Origin: Avena insularis | Lineage: Eukaryota > Streptophyta > Magnoliopsida > Poales > Poaceae | Assembly (NCBI GenBank): GCA_023614405.1 | Contig: CM042688.1 | Span: 70,852,253-70,916,252 of the forward strand | Direction of reading: 5' to 3' | DNA: 64,000 nt | Shown: positions 23,062 to 34,331 of the stretch, in pieces | Layout of the letters: the number at the start of each line of letters is the position of its first letter | Numbering within the stretch: position 1 is the stretch's first letter | Made by a program: the position numbers and the translations under genes | Notes under the pieces: generated by a model | What the model was told of the DNA's origin: nothing | Databases searched by the model: none | What the model saw: only the letters and a program-made list of their open reading frames with translations

Positions 23062-23360
23062 GAGCGAGGGGAGCGAGGGCAGAAGAAAGAGGAGCCTTTG
23101 GATGTCAGGGTAGTGGTGAAGCGTGATTTATCCCTACTTAATAACTCGGGCAGAATCCTACCGTCCACATTCGGCTGACAGGTGGGGGACCTAGCGTGTG
23201 GACTTGTCAAAAGAAACTCGTGCCTTCGTGGTTCAAAAGCCATGTCGCGCACATTGGATGAAATATTTTGGTACCTTGCTCGCGTACATATCACTAGGAG
23301 GTCTTGCTCAGGAACCAGACACGCCTAGCCCACAATCTTACTCCCTCCTAGGAACTTGTC
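23062..23360. promoter_or_regulatory. Shared upstream region of divergent GRF and SIM genes
   Basis: Only 299 bp separate the two start codons, so both genes must take their promoters from here or from each other's 5' region. I see no strong TATA box. The region includes GTGGGGGACCTAGCGTGTGG, a GC-rich block of the kind common in grass promoters. Confidence 0.45.
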
Positions 23361-23768
23361 ATGGCCCGCGCCGGCAGATCCATCCGCTCCACCGCTTCCG
23401 GTAGGGCTCGCCGCGGCGGATTCACCCCAAGATCCTATCGTCGCAGTATCAAATGGCCATGGTTTCTTGAGAGGAGCGACGACACTACGTATGCGAGCTC
23501 GACCCCTCCTACCTATAGAAGGACTGATGCGGTGTCGAGCTCGAGCAGGAACCGCCAGGCGCGACGGTGCTCGGTCCACGCCAACCCCGTCACCTTCATC
23601 ATTGTCGATTCCGATGTGGAGGGCGATGGGGACGAAGTTGTGCAGAACGCCATTGTTGTCTCCTTGGCGAAGGGCAAGCCACGGGCGGGAGTGGATGTCG
23701 CCAGGAAGGGCACGGCGGTGTCACCAATCGAGGTGGACTCCGACGACAACTGTGTGATGTGGGTTTAG
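23361..23768 (+). CDS. Hypothetical 135-aa basic/acidic protein with SIM-like motifs
   Basis: The ATG lies at 23361 and the frame is open to TAG at 23768. The N-terminal half is Arg/Ser-rich (MARAGRSIRSTASGRARRGG). Two hydrophobic-acidic motifs, FIIVDSD (79-85) and PIEVDSDD (122-129), match SUMO-interaction motifs in form. No catalytic domain is visible. Other frames are also partly open because of high GC at third positions, so coding status rests on the clean start, the divergent position beside the GRF gene and the motif pair. It may be an accessory gene of the MULE or a captured host fragment. Confidence 0.5.
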   Translation: MARAGRSIRSTASGRARRGGFTPRSYRRSIKWPWFLERSDDTTYASSTPPTYRRTDAVSSSSRNRQARRCSVHANPVTFIIVDSDVEGDGDEVVQNAIVVSLAKGKPRAGVDVARKGTAVSPIEVDSDDNCVMWV

Positions 23769-23987
23769 ATGTTGTTTAGGATGGTTGCAATTTCGGTTGT
23801 GTTTAATGCGAGTACAATTATTGTAAATTGTTTGTCGAGCTATATTAAGAAATGTGTGCAATAGCAGCCGGTGAGTGCTTCCACTTTAGAAATTGTGTCT
23901 ATGTCATTTGCATGTTGCATTATCAACATAAATTACTTGTAAACAATCCAACGAAAATCATCAGATTACAACCATTGGACGGGAGTG

Positions 23988-24140
23988 GCAGGATGGAAGA
24001 GAAGTTGGGACAGTGGCTTCGAGGGGAAGGACACTGGAAGGTGGGCCCTCGGAACACGTGACACTGACATGCGGGAGTGGGAGCACACGATATTTCCGGT
24101 ATGTCCAGAGCAAGCGGACTTTGCAACATGACAACAGCAA
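23988..24140. repeat. Direct duplication, copy A
   Basis: Shares GGCAGGATGGAAG, GTGGCTTCGAGGGGAAGGA, ACGTGACACTG and GTCCAGAG.AAGCG in the same order and strand with 25069-25240. The offset is about 1.08 kb. It resembles promoter/leader sequence of a minus-strand gene. Confidence 0.75.
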
Positions 24141-24278
24141 GCTGATTGGACCAATATAATAACTCGTCGAAGTATTAAGGAGTACTGAAAACTACAACTG
24201 GGGTACATTCGCACAACATGTATGCTCTAAGCACATGAGAAACATCGCTTAAGTCTAACAGTAACGACAACACAAGTA

Positions 24279-24600
24279 CTACATTTGTCTGTCTGTCTTC
24301 TCGATACAAATGTAGAAATGCATCTGCCTGTTCGGTCTAGCACCGACAAGGTACTGAGATGGCACGCATAGGATCGACCTTAGGTCCACATACTCCACCT
24401 CCCGCGGCATCGGGCAGCTCGGCGCCTCGGCTAGCACAAGAATGCTATCCAACAACGGCGGCTGCGCGTTCGCCCACATGCGCACCATGTATACAGGCCA
24501 GGTGCATGACACCGACCTGACGCATACGGCACCCACGACGGTGGGCCCGGCTCTGGTTCCCGGAACACCGGTGGTGATGGTCAGGACAAAAACAGAGCCA
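24279..24600 (-). CDS. Minus-strand open segment, uncertain
   Basis: An open stretch (about 105 codons) ending at a stop at 24279. It includes VRMWANAQPPLLDSILVLAE and PSCPMPREVEYVDLRSILCV. It has no ATG of its own at the left and could be the next exon, or a frameshifted continuation, of the ORF at 24607-25024. I recognise no family. Confidence 0.25.
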
Positions 24601-24606
24601 TCCCCC

Positions 24607-25024
24607 TTAGAAAATTAGCAAGCGGTGTGCCGAGTCAGTGAACAGCACCTGCTCTTGGAGAAGTTGGGCTTGCCCGTACAAGATCCTAATCACTTCGATC
24701 AAGTGCCCATCTGCAAGGTGGACGACGAGCTCTGCTGGCTGGTGAATTGCGTACCAGCTCCGCAGCAGTGCACGCTGCAGCGGGCACGCGAGCTCGTGGA
24801 GCAGGAGCTCGCGGTAGGAGTAATGGTGAAAGCATCCTGGGTGGGAGCACAAGAGCGGGAACGCCGCTGCGAAGTTGCACGCGAGGATCTCCAGATTCTT
24901 GGGCTCCCAAATCTGCCACAACTGAAGTTCGTCAAGAAATCGGAAAAAAGATCAGCAGTTAGATTGGCGAATAGCAGGAATGTGTAGGATAAGTTCAAAA
25001 GCTTGTAAAATGATTTCTTACCAT
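24607..25024 (-). CDS. Hypothetical spliced minus-strand ORF
   Basis: A start ATG at 25022-25024 is followed at once by GTAAGAAATC. The 109-bp intron (24913-25021) ends in GTTGTGGCAG. Exon 2 (24607-24912) stays open for 101 codons, including PLLCSHPGCFHHYSYRELLL and PAELVVHLADGHLIEVIRIL. No domain is recognised. Upstream is the duplicated leader-like block at 25069-25240. High GC leaves other frames open too (a plus-strand ORF covers 24625-24987), so the call is weak. Confidence 0.25.
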
Positions 25025-25068
25025 GAAGGTAGCGACCGGAGAATTGGCGGATGTCGTCGGCTTGCGGC

Positions 25069-25240
25069 TACGGCAGGATGGAAGTGAAGTGGGGAAAGTG
25101 GCTTCGAGGGGAAGGAAGACAAGTACGGGGAGGAAGAGAAGTAACGGGGACGTGACACTGGGATATGGCCCATTGAACTCGTGAGTCGTAACACTTGCAA
25201 CATGCCAGTTTGTCCAGAGTAAGCGTGGCCAATCATGCTG
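25069..25240. repeat. Direct duplication, copy B
   Basis: Partner of 23988-24140. It sits upstream of the minus-strand hypothetical ORF and may be its promoter and 5' leader. Confidence 0.75.
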
Positions 25241-25390
25241 CAGAACAACCTACTCGAGGATCGCTCTCCCGAAAAGCATCCCAATCGTCCAAGCGCCCCA
25301 ATGGTATGTAACAATCGTCAAGCAGAACAACTATGTTATGGCGTGCCTTCTACAAGACTCGGTCTAACGGTGGATCCATTGGGGGGCAGT

Positions 25391-26512
25391 GCTAGTTTTA
25401 GTATAAGAATAAGCATGAAATGACTCAAATGGATCCATGTGTGGTTTGTGGAAATAACACACATGCAATGACTCTAGTGGTTGATCCATGTGTGGTTTGT
25501 GGAAATAACACACATGCAATGACTGTAATGGATCCATAAGTGGTTTATGGAAAACAACCCACATGCAATGACCACTGGTTGATCCATGTGTGGTTTGTGG
25601 AAATAACACACATGCAATGACTCTAGTGGTTGATCCTTTTGTGGTTTGTGGAAAGAACACACATGCAATAACTCTAGTGGTTGATCAATGTGTGGTTTGT
25701 GGAAAGAACACACATGCAATGACCACTGGTGGATCCATGTGTGGTTTGTGGAAAAGAACACACATGCAATGACACTAGTGTTGGTTTGTGGTTGTAGTAT
25801 AAGAACACACATGCAATGACTCTAGTGGTTGATCCATGTGTGGTTTGTGGAAATAACACACATGCAATGACTGTAATGGATCCATAAGTGGTTTATGGAA
25901 AAGAACCCACATGCAATGACCACTGGTTGATCCATATGTGGTTTGTGGAAAGAACACACATGCAATGACTCTAGTGGTTGATCCATGTGTGGTTTGTGGA
26001 AAGAACACACATGCAATAACTCTAGTGGTTGATCCATGTGTGGTTTGTGGAAAGAACACACATGCAATGACCACTGGTGGATCCATGTGTGGTTTGTGGA
26101 AAAGAACACACATGCAATGACTCTAGTGCTGGTTTGTGGTTTTAGTATAAGAACACACATGCAATGACTCTAGTGGTTGATCCATGTGTGGTTTGTGGAA
26201 AGAACACACATGCAATGACTCTAGTGGTTGATCCATGTGTGGTTTGTGGAACACAGAAGCAATAACTCTAGTGGTTGATCAATGTGTGGTTTGTGGAAAG
26301 AACACACATGCAATGAACACTGGTGGATCCATGTGTGGTTTGTGGAAAAGAACACACATGCAATGACTCTAGTGCTGGTTTGTGGTTTTAGTATAAGAAC
26401 ACACATGCGATGACTCTAGTGGTTGATCCATGTGTGTTTTGTGGAAAGAACACACATGCAATGACTCTAGTGGTTGATCCATGTGTGGTTTGTGGAAAGA
26501 ACACACGTGCAA
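25391..26512. repeat. ~51-bp satellite array, segment 1
   Basis: Begins after GGGGGGCAGTGC with diverged units and continues as tandem copies of a ~51-bp monomer. Its core is CATGTGTGGTTTGTGGAAAG followed by AACACACATGCAATGACTC. Most monomers hold the dyad CATGTGTG/CACACATG (for example 25436-25443 with 25458-25465). It is cut at 26512 by the Tat element; TGCAA (26508-26512) is the duplicated target. Confidence 0.95.
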
Positions 26513-27294
26513 TGTCGTGGTGGTGTCACGGCAGATGCCATGGATAGGCTAAAGGTGGGGACTAATATGCGCTAGGGCAATCCAGGGAGGGATAGTAGAG
26601 TGATTCTCTACACGGAAGTTTGTATTGCTCGATATCTCCAAGATTACAAGTGCTCCTTGAGCTGTATTGGCGAGAGGAGGAAGAAGGTGCTCTCTTACTC
26701 TAGCCTTCTAACTTGCCCTAGAACCCTAGATCTACTAGTGCTCAACCAACTAGAATTCTGCCAACCCCCTCTACCAGAACCCTAACCCCCCTTATATAGA
26801 GGTGGTTCAGTCCTGGCCTAGGGCATACGTGGAGGCATATTCCTAAGAATACGCCCCCTCCCAAAGTAGTAACCCGACAGGGGCGCTTTCCCCCGCGTCA
26901 CAGTTGCTTTAGCGACGTCAGCCGACGTGAGCGTCGTCATCCTTGTCGGCCACGATCCGGTGGTCCTGCCCTTGCTTTATTCGCTCATACAGTACGTACC
27001 GGACCTTCTTTTTTGACCAGAGAGATTCCTTCCTTCTCCTAGAAGCCAAGCGAGGATCCGGATCACAGCAGATCCGGCCACATCTGTTCCTGCATATAAG
27101 TTAGACAAGCATTTTCGACTTACTCCTTAAGTCGGACGAGACAACGTTAGGCGACCCCCCCTCCCTGGTCCGGGTTACTCCGTGATCCGGCCTGCCTTGA
27201 GGTGACCGGCCTGCATCCGCTTTGACCTTGCCGACCCTCGGCTAACTCGGCCCTTATATCCCGGAGTGACCCTACCCGGGGGTATCCCCCAACA
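26513..27294 (-). repeat. Tat 3' LTR
   Basis: Same length as its partner at 39814-40595. It contains a minus-strand TATA box TCTATATAAG (26791-26800). Confidence 0.95.
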
Positions 27295-27308
27295 TTAGTC
27301 CCCGAAGC
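27295..27308 (-). other. Tat polypurine tract
   Basis: On the minus strand AGCTTCGGGGACTAA directly precedes the LTR start TGTTGGGGG. Similar CTCGGGGACTA motifs recur at 30501, 32561 and 32965. Confidence 0.8.
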
Positions 27309-27839
27309 TGGTGCGGTCTTAGAGGCCTTGGTCGCTAAGGCCACATCAGGTTCATTCATGTTCGAGCCTTGGGCGTTTAGTTCTAGGTTAGCTTCTTATC
27401 TCGGACTATATGGATTTACATTCCCTTCACACGTTCCAAGCTTTCACTTGCCGACCGGGTCACCAATTTGGCTCAGATCCTATGGTTTTACTTTCCCTCT
27501 GCACATTTCAAGTTTTCACTTGCCGGCTGGGTTACCATTTCGGCTCGGATCCGGGCCTTGCTTCCTTCTCCCATACGCCAGCCCACGTAGAGGCTAATCA
27601 TTACGTTGCCTCATTTTAAGGGCCTGCACAGTAACCGCCGCAGTAACTGTCAGTTATCACTGTGTGCGGGTTACGTCATGCCTGTCTCCTCGTTTATCGC
27701 AACTGCACGTCGCGTCATGGGATCACATTTACTCTGTGGCCCCTGGTGTGGCTTCTCTCATTGGCTGATGCCGGTGATACAGGGCCACACCGTGCGGCTC
27801 GTGCACACAACACGATCCCACTCACCCATCTCTGGGGCA

Positions 27840-27850
27840 GTTAAATAGGG
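27840..27850 (+). promoter_or_regulatory. Possible TATA box of the antisense gene
   Basis: GTTAAATAGGGG lies 235 bp before the antisense gene's ATG and is followed by a pyrimidine-rich leader (27880-27930). An inverted CCAAT (ATTGG, about 27760) sits upstream. Together these look like a Pol II promoter on the plus strand, independent of the LTR. Confidence 0.5.
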
Positions 27851-28074
27851 GAGGGGCGCGTCCCTTAGCATTTTTCACCTTTGTGCCCCTCTGCCCGTTC
27901 CTCTTCTTCTCCTTCGTCTTCCTCGCATTGCCGCTTGAGCTTTCCATCCGCAACGCCACCGCCGCACCTCCGTGCCTCATCCGCAGCCACCACTGCAATG
28001 CTAGCCACGGGTCCTCGTCAGTCTAGACCACAGACCCCGCCGCCGCTAGCTCAAGCAAGGACACCGGATACGAA

Positions 28075-31000
28075 ATGACTGAAGAGGAGCTCGTCGTCGT
28101 CGAGCAGGAGATGGAGGAGGATGCCGGCGCGGCGGACCGCGGCGCGTTGGCCGGTTCGTGGGTTTGCCAAGACGACATCGACTGGCTCTACCGGACCAGG
28201 CGTATTCCCACTAGCGTCGCCGCTCGTCTCCCTTCCTCGGAATTGGCCCCCTCACCCAATCCGGGTGAGTTTGTTGTTTTCCTATCCCATTTCCAATGGG
28301 GATTTGGTCTTCCGGTGAGCGATTTCTTCTGGGACTGGGTCCGGACCTATCACTTGCAACCACATCATCTCCCGGCGAACGCCATCACCTCTCTGTCCGC
28401 TTTCGCCTCTATGATCGAGGGCTACCGGACTATGGCCCACGAAGGAGCTGTGGATCCGGTTCTTCGGCCTCCGTCGTAACGTCGTCCCCAACATCCACGT
28501 TGAGTCGGAGGACAAGCAGCTCACCCAGTTCGGAGCTGCCTCGATCTCGCCCCGGAGATTCTCAATCTTTCCCCGGGTCACCGGGCTTGACTCCTGCAAA
28601 GGATGGGCCAAGACCTTCTTCTACGTCCGGAACGAGGGTACCGAAGACCTGATTCGGTTGCTTCCCTATGCTCCGGGTCCCCCTGACACGGATTTCTGGG
28701 AGAAGGTCGCCAAGAAACCTACAGCTCTGGCCAACCAAGTCAACAAAAGGTTCGCGGAGCTGAAGAAGCTCGGATTGCGCAACGAGGATGCCATGATCAC
28801 ATTCGTGCGCAACCGAATCTCTCCCCTCCAGAGGCGCACTCACAAGGTGTGCCACATGAGCTTCAGCCGCGACCCCAACCGAACCTCCTCGTTCGAGTTG
28901 AGCAACACGGAGATCTTCCGCCGGGTCAAGGCTCTTTTTACCACCCATAAGGATTTCTCCGCCGAATGGACGTGGGGAATCAAGCATTACTGCCGTGACA
29001 GGCTCCCTCCCGCGGTAAGCTCCGCGGGGTAAACTTATCTCAGATTAATTACGTGTCGGTTTTTATCATATTTTTGACTCTGCTCTTTGTGCTTTTTCTC
29101 AGCTGTTTCTCCAGCAAACTCTCGAGGACGGCATGGATCCGACCCTTAAGTGGGCCTCGGACCGAGAGATCCCGGATGAGGAGGAGCCGGATCAGGAGAT
29201 GTTCCTCCCCATGACCGACGCCACCAAACGACCCAGTGGTAAATTCTATTCTCTTAGAGATTGGCCCGATGATGAGGATGACTCGGATATCGACGTGATT
29301 GAACCCGTTGAGGCTGTCCCTCTTTCTTTTGCCTTTCCGGCATCAGCTAACCCCGGTGGGCATATCCACGAGGATCCTCCACTTGCCTCGAGCGAGCTGG
29401 TTCCGGTGGCATCGAAGAAGAAGCGCGGGTCCGCGTCAAGTTCTTCCTCCGAACCTTCTCAGCCTACCAAAAGGCAAAAGAAGGCCGGAGACAAGACTGC
29501 CTCCAAGCGTGCAGGCAAAGCCCCGGCACGGAGGGCCTGGAAACCCAAGGAGGCCGAGACCTCGGACGCGTAAGTTATTTTTCACTGCGCAACTTACTTC
29601 TCCTTGCACCGGACTAATTTTGCTCCTGACATCATTCTCTTTTGTAGGCCTCCTGTGGAGGTCCCTCAGAGCGGATCGAGCATCTCTTCCCCCTTCGGTC
29701 CGGTCCTTCCCCTCCTCGTGACGACGAGTCACGTCCGCTGAGCCCTATTCCGGAGGGCTCTGCGGCTGCTCCGGGTTCCACGGTACCTCGTCAAGAGGAA
29801 CGCGACCTCGGATCAGGAGGGGTCGGTTCGGCCGAGGCAACGGCATCCGCCACTTCGGCATTGCCGCAACCAGCAACCATCAAGTCTACCGCAACTCCAG
29901 CATCAGCAGCTGCTCCAGCACCAGCTTCCGAACCAGCACCTGTCCCGTCAGCCAGGAGACCCACAGCAGCTCCAGTACCAAGTTCCTCCGCCTCTTCCGA
30001 GTCATCTCAGCCCCGGCGAGGAACCATTCCAGCAGCTTCCAAAGGGAAATCCGTCGTGGTTACTTCTTCCCAGCAAGCTAAAGGCAAGAAGGCTCCGGAA
30101 ACTTCCAAGCCTACACCCGTCGAGGCCGGGCAGCGAACCTTGTCGTCAATGCTTCCGAAGAAACCACCAGCAGCGACGGATCCTCCTGCCGAGCCAACCG
30201 ATGCGCAGCAGATGGTTCTGCACACCAGCCCAGATCTTGCCCTAATTGAGAGGAAGGAAGCTCATGCAAAGGGCTTGGTGGCACCCCACATGCCCACCAG
30301 CGAACGGTACCCTCCGAGCCTTATCGAGTTCGTCATGAACTGGAATAAGGCGGAGTTCATCTATAATGACGATCTCCCGGAAAAGTTCGGCCCCACAGAA
30401 TTTTCTGCCCAGATGAATACTGCCGCCAAGGCAATTAACCTCGCGGGGTGAATGATGGAGGCATGTAGTTTCTCCTTTACATGCTGTAGGTAATAACCAT
30501 TAGTCCCCGAGCCTTCGGCGGAGTAACTTGTTACTCGGTCGGATGCTCATTAGAAAAATCAAGGTAGCTGCATGTAAACTTCAAATATGCGCACATCTAG
30601 AGCCGGGTTAAGTCCCACTTGGCCTGGATCTTGCACACTTCGAATATCCACACACCTAGAGCCGGGTTAAGTTCCACTTGGCCCGGATCTCGCACACTTC
30701 GAATATGCACACACCTAGAGTCGGGTTAAGTTCCACTTGGCCCAGATTTTGCACACTTCGAATATGCACACACCTAGAGCCAGGTTAAGTTCCACTTGGC
30801 CCGGATTTTGCACACTTCGAATATGCACACACCTAGAGCCGGGTTAAGTTCCACTTGGCCCGGATCTCGCACACTTCGAATATGCACACACCTAGAGCCG
30901 GGTTAAGTTCCACTTGGCCCGGATCTTGTACACTTCGAATATGCACACACCTAGAGCCGGGTTAAGTCCCACTTGGCCTGGATCTTGTACACTTCAAATA

Positions 31001-32453
31001 TGCACCAAACTAACTTTACACTTCTGTACTTCTTTCAGGTAACTATGAATCGTCGGAGCACCGAATTTCAACACCTGCTTGATACCCACAAGATCCTGCG
31101 TGCAAAGCATGTTGCACTTGGCGCAGAGCACGAAAAGAGGGGTAATTTTCTCCCTCAGCACTTCTCCGTTTTTCTTCACTTGTTTCCGCCGGACTAATCT
31201 CCTCATTCGGTTTTTTGCAGCTGGGGTGGAGGCTGAGAACAAAATTATGCGGAAGAACCTAGAGGAAATCCGAGGTATGTCCTTTTTTGTCCGACCTTGT
31301 TGTGTTCTCCATTTCCTCTTCTCCTTGGCTCGGCAAACATTCACTCCTCGGCTTTGCCGGGTCAACATACTATATCAGCATCGCTTGAGGATAGTGTGTC
31401 CATGCCTGATATGAGGCTGCATTTTCTCGAACAAGCAGGACAGCATCAAGCTGAGCTGAAGAAGAAGAATGACGAGCTTTCCCTCCTCCGGACCAAGGAT
31501 GACGAGATAGCCAAGCTCAAGGCTGAGATGGAGAAGATGAAGGCCCAACACAAAACCGAGCTCCAAAAAGTTGGCCAGAACTTCACCGAAGAGCGTGAGC
31601 GCTTTACTCTCCAAATCTCCAAGGACCAGGACCTGCTTAAAGAATCTGAGGTCCAGCTTGGGTCGGTGCTCGCCGAGCTTGAACAACTTCACTAGAGACG
31701 CGACAATTGCATCAAGGAGTTGACCCGGATCCACCGCCATATCTCACGTAAGTTTCTTTCCCTTATCCGACATAGTTCTCGATTGACCTCCTTACACGTC
31801 TTTTCTTTACTTTTTTCTTTTGCCTTTTTACCAGACCATTTTCTAGAGGGTACTCCCATTGCCAGTGCTGCTGTTGCCAAATTCCGCCGAGAAAGGGGGA
31901 CTCCCATCACTTCTGATGGTGAGAGCATCCCCTTTGACATGGAGGACCTATTGGTCAGCGTGTCAGCTCGCGTGGAAACCATCAAGAACTATGGGAAAGA
32001 TCTCCTCGACGCTGCAGTCCGGATCTACAACACCTTCTGGCCAAGCGAAAGTGCTCCGGAGAGGATCACACTCCTTGCCAAAAAGCTGTTGGAAGTTGAG
32101 ACTCAGCTTGACCTCTGGAGGGAGTCCGCCGGGCGTGCCGCAGCAGATAGCCTCCTTCATCATATTCTTACATGGTATGAGAAGATCGACCTGAGCCTCC
32201 TCACACGTCGGCGCACCGGATCTAGATGGACCGATGATCCGGAGTGGGTAGCTCGGCACCAGGCTTGCGCCTACAGCCTCGTCAAATTTCTCCGATCCAT
32301 GACTGGATTGAGGGACCGAGCTTTCTGGAGTCCGGTGGGGATGAGCCTAATGAGAATGTCGAAGATGGGTCAGATGAGGACAGGGAAGATGATGCTTCAG
32401 ATATTGAAGACATCGACGACGATGCCGAAGCTGCTCCTCCTGCTGCTCCTTAG
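28075..32453 (+). pseudogene. Tat antisense gene (Transposase_28-like), seven exons
   Basis: Exon A is 28075-29014 (MTEEELVVVEQEMEEDAGAA). It contains the plant 'putative gypsy type transposon' domain (FGLPVSDFFWDWVRTYHLQP, HHLPANAITSLSAF), with a 1-nt frameshift near 28440. Exon B is 29103-29569 (acidic, then KKKRG and TKRQKK nuclear-signal-like). Exon C runs from 29648 to about 30447 (Pro/Ala/Ser-rich; frameshift near 29710). Exon D is 31039-31141, E 31221-31274, F 31379-31747 (coiled coil, with a TAG at 31693). Exon G is 31835-32453 (KLLEVETQLDLWRESAGRAA; frameshift near 32290; acidic end). Most junctions have GT...AG sites and matching phase. The function is unknown. Such antisense ORFs have been described in Tat elements. 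Confidence 0.75.
30601..31013. repeat. Seven 59-bp tandem repeats in an antisense-gene intron
   Basis: AGCCGGGTTAAGTTCCACTT (with single changes) starts at 30601, 30660, 30719, 30778, 30837, 30896 and 30955, an exact 59-bp period. The array lies between exons C and D of the antisense gene. Confidence 0.95.
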
Positions 32454-33180
32454 TTCTAAAAAACTTGAAAATTTATCAGATCCCTGGTATGCCGGGTGCA
32501 ATTGTATGCTGGATAAGTGATATTTTGCTACTACGTTTTTATGTCGGATTGACTTGGGCATAGTCCCCGAGTTTCATTTTCTTGTTCGTCCAATTCCTTG
32601 GCTCGATCCGTGTCTACCTTGATTCGGTTTTACGACTTACGAATCCGAGCTTCAAAAATTGTCTTAACAATACTTAGAAACTTTTGAGGTTTGGCTCAAA
32701 ATAACTCAGCATAACAACTTGAAAATAAAAATAGGGTTAGTCCGAAAAAACAAACGTTAACTCGAATAACTTTGTTTCCTTAGCCGTTTTTAATGTGCTA
32801 CGCAATTCCAAACTTGTTCCCTTGCTTGCCATGAAGCCAATTCTTGTTGGACAGCAGCAAGTCGAAGGGTTGGGTTTTTGGTGCTCACACATTACTAATC
32901 CGGGTTAAGTGAAACGAGTCATTCCAGCTAGCGCATAAAAAGTAACAACAACCATTTATTAAGGCAGTCCCCGAGTTACTACTCGAGGCGCTGCTATTTC
33001 ATCGATAAGCTCATCGCCGACATACATACCGACATATGAGACGACTCGGATACATGCACTTCTTAGCTAAGTGTAGAAGGGATGAAGTAGTGCTACATTC
33101 CACGGTCGCTTCGATTCCTCTCTGGACCTATCCGCCTTGTTCTTTTCCTGTGGCTTTGCATCTATAAGATAGTAGGAATC
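32454..33180. other. Spacer between antisense gene and integrase
   Basis: AT-rich, without coding content. It contains two polypurine-like motifs (minus-strand CTCGGGGACTA at 32561-32571 and CTCGGGGACTG at 32965-32975). It is the convergent 3' end of both transcription units. Confidence 0.55.
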
Positions 33181-33197
33181 ATTGTGCAATGCTTTGC

Positions 33198-34331
33198 TCA
33201 CAATGAACGGCCCTTCCCATGGGGGGATAGTTTATGCATGCCAGCAGTACGTTGTACCAACCAGAGCACTAGATCGCCTTCCCGGAAGACCCGGGGGCAC
33301 ACTTTCCGGCTATGATCGCATCGGAGGTTTTGCTGATATATGGCGGATCTGGATAGTGCTAGTTCTCTCGCTTCTTCTAGCAGATCAACATTATTTTGCC
33401 GGGCTTCTTGCACTTCGGCTTCTGTGTATTGGGTGACCCTAGGCGAATCATGCTCTATGTCGGCTGGTAATACAGCTTCTGCCCCATATACTAGAAAGAA
33501 TGGCGTATAGCCTGTTGATCAATTCGGAGTTGTTCTTAAACTCCACAGTACCGCTGGTAGTTCTTCTATCCAGCACCCCGCTGATCTTTGCAGTGGCTCA
33601 ATGAGCCGGGGTTTTATCCCGGATAATACTAATCCGTTGGATCTTTCCACTTGTCCGTTCGATGCGGGGTGGGCTACCGAGGCGATGTCGAGTCAGATCT
33701 TCTTATCTCGGCAGAAGCGCGCAAATGCTCCTTCCGCAAAATTTGTTCCATTATCAGTGATAATACTATGTGGATAACCGTATCTCAAGATGATGTCTTT
33801 GAGAAATGTCACGGCCGTAGCTCCATCACATTTTCTTATAGGTTTCACTTCAATCCATTTCGTGAACTTGTCCACCATGACCAGAATATGTGTCATGTTT
33901 CCTCTCGCAGGTTTGAACGGACCAACCATATCCAAGCACCATACAGCAAATGGCCACATAATTGGTATGGTCTTGAGTTCCGACATAGGCATATGTGTCT
34001 TGGTGGCGTACCTCTGACAACCATTACATTTTCTCACCAGATGTTCTGCTTGTTCCAAGGCACTTGGCCAGTAGAAACCATGCCGGAACGCCTTTGCCAC
34101 CAAGGCTCGGGATGAGGCATGATGCCCACATTCCCCTTGGTGTATATCTCGGAGGATGTCAAGCCCTTCTTCTGGGTCAACGCATCGTTGGAGGACATTA
34201 GTTACACTGCGTTTGTATAACTCGGAATTGATGATTGTGTATGCTTTTGCTCTCCTCTGCGTTTGCCTGGCTAGCACTTCCTCGGCGGGTAACTTCCATC
34301 TTTCAGGAATTGGTATATAGGCAGTGCCCAA
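33198..34331 (-). pseudogene. Tat integrase
   Basis: The HHCC finger is intact (HQGECGHHASSRALVAKAFR, then CNGCQRYA). Catalytic residues are visible: Asp in WCLDMVGPF, Asp in IITDNGTNF, Glu in NGQVERSNG. Two in-frame stops break it: one after CRDKKI (near 33693) and a TGA at 33519-33521. The C-terminal region (33198-33413) has ALSRSAIYQQNLR and FREGDLVLW. It would insert element DNA; this copy needs suppression of two stops. Confidence 0.9.

Noticed and set aside
24625..24987. 120-codon plus-strand ORF
   Set aside because: Overlaps a minus-strand frame with better splice context; the open frames reflect GC bias. It cannot be fully excluded.
16424..25390. Terminal inverted repeats of the MULE
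   Set aside because: I compared both ends by eye and found only short promoter-like words (CATGTCAGT with GTGACACG) in inverted order, not a convincing repeat; element limits are left open.
25391..26512. CRISPR-like appearance of regular repeats
   Set aside because: There are no unique spacers; the whole unit repeats, and the context is a plant genome.
27328..27619. Two overlapping ORFs between the Tat LTR and the antisense gene
   Set aside because: No domain; they contain imperfect internal repeats (TTTCACTTGCCG) and lie in the probable promoter region.
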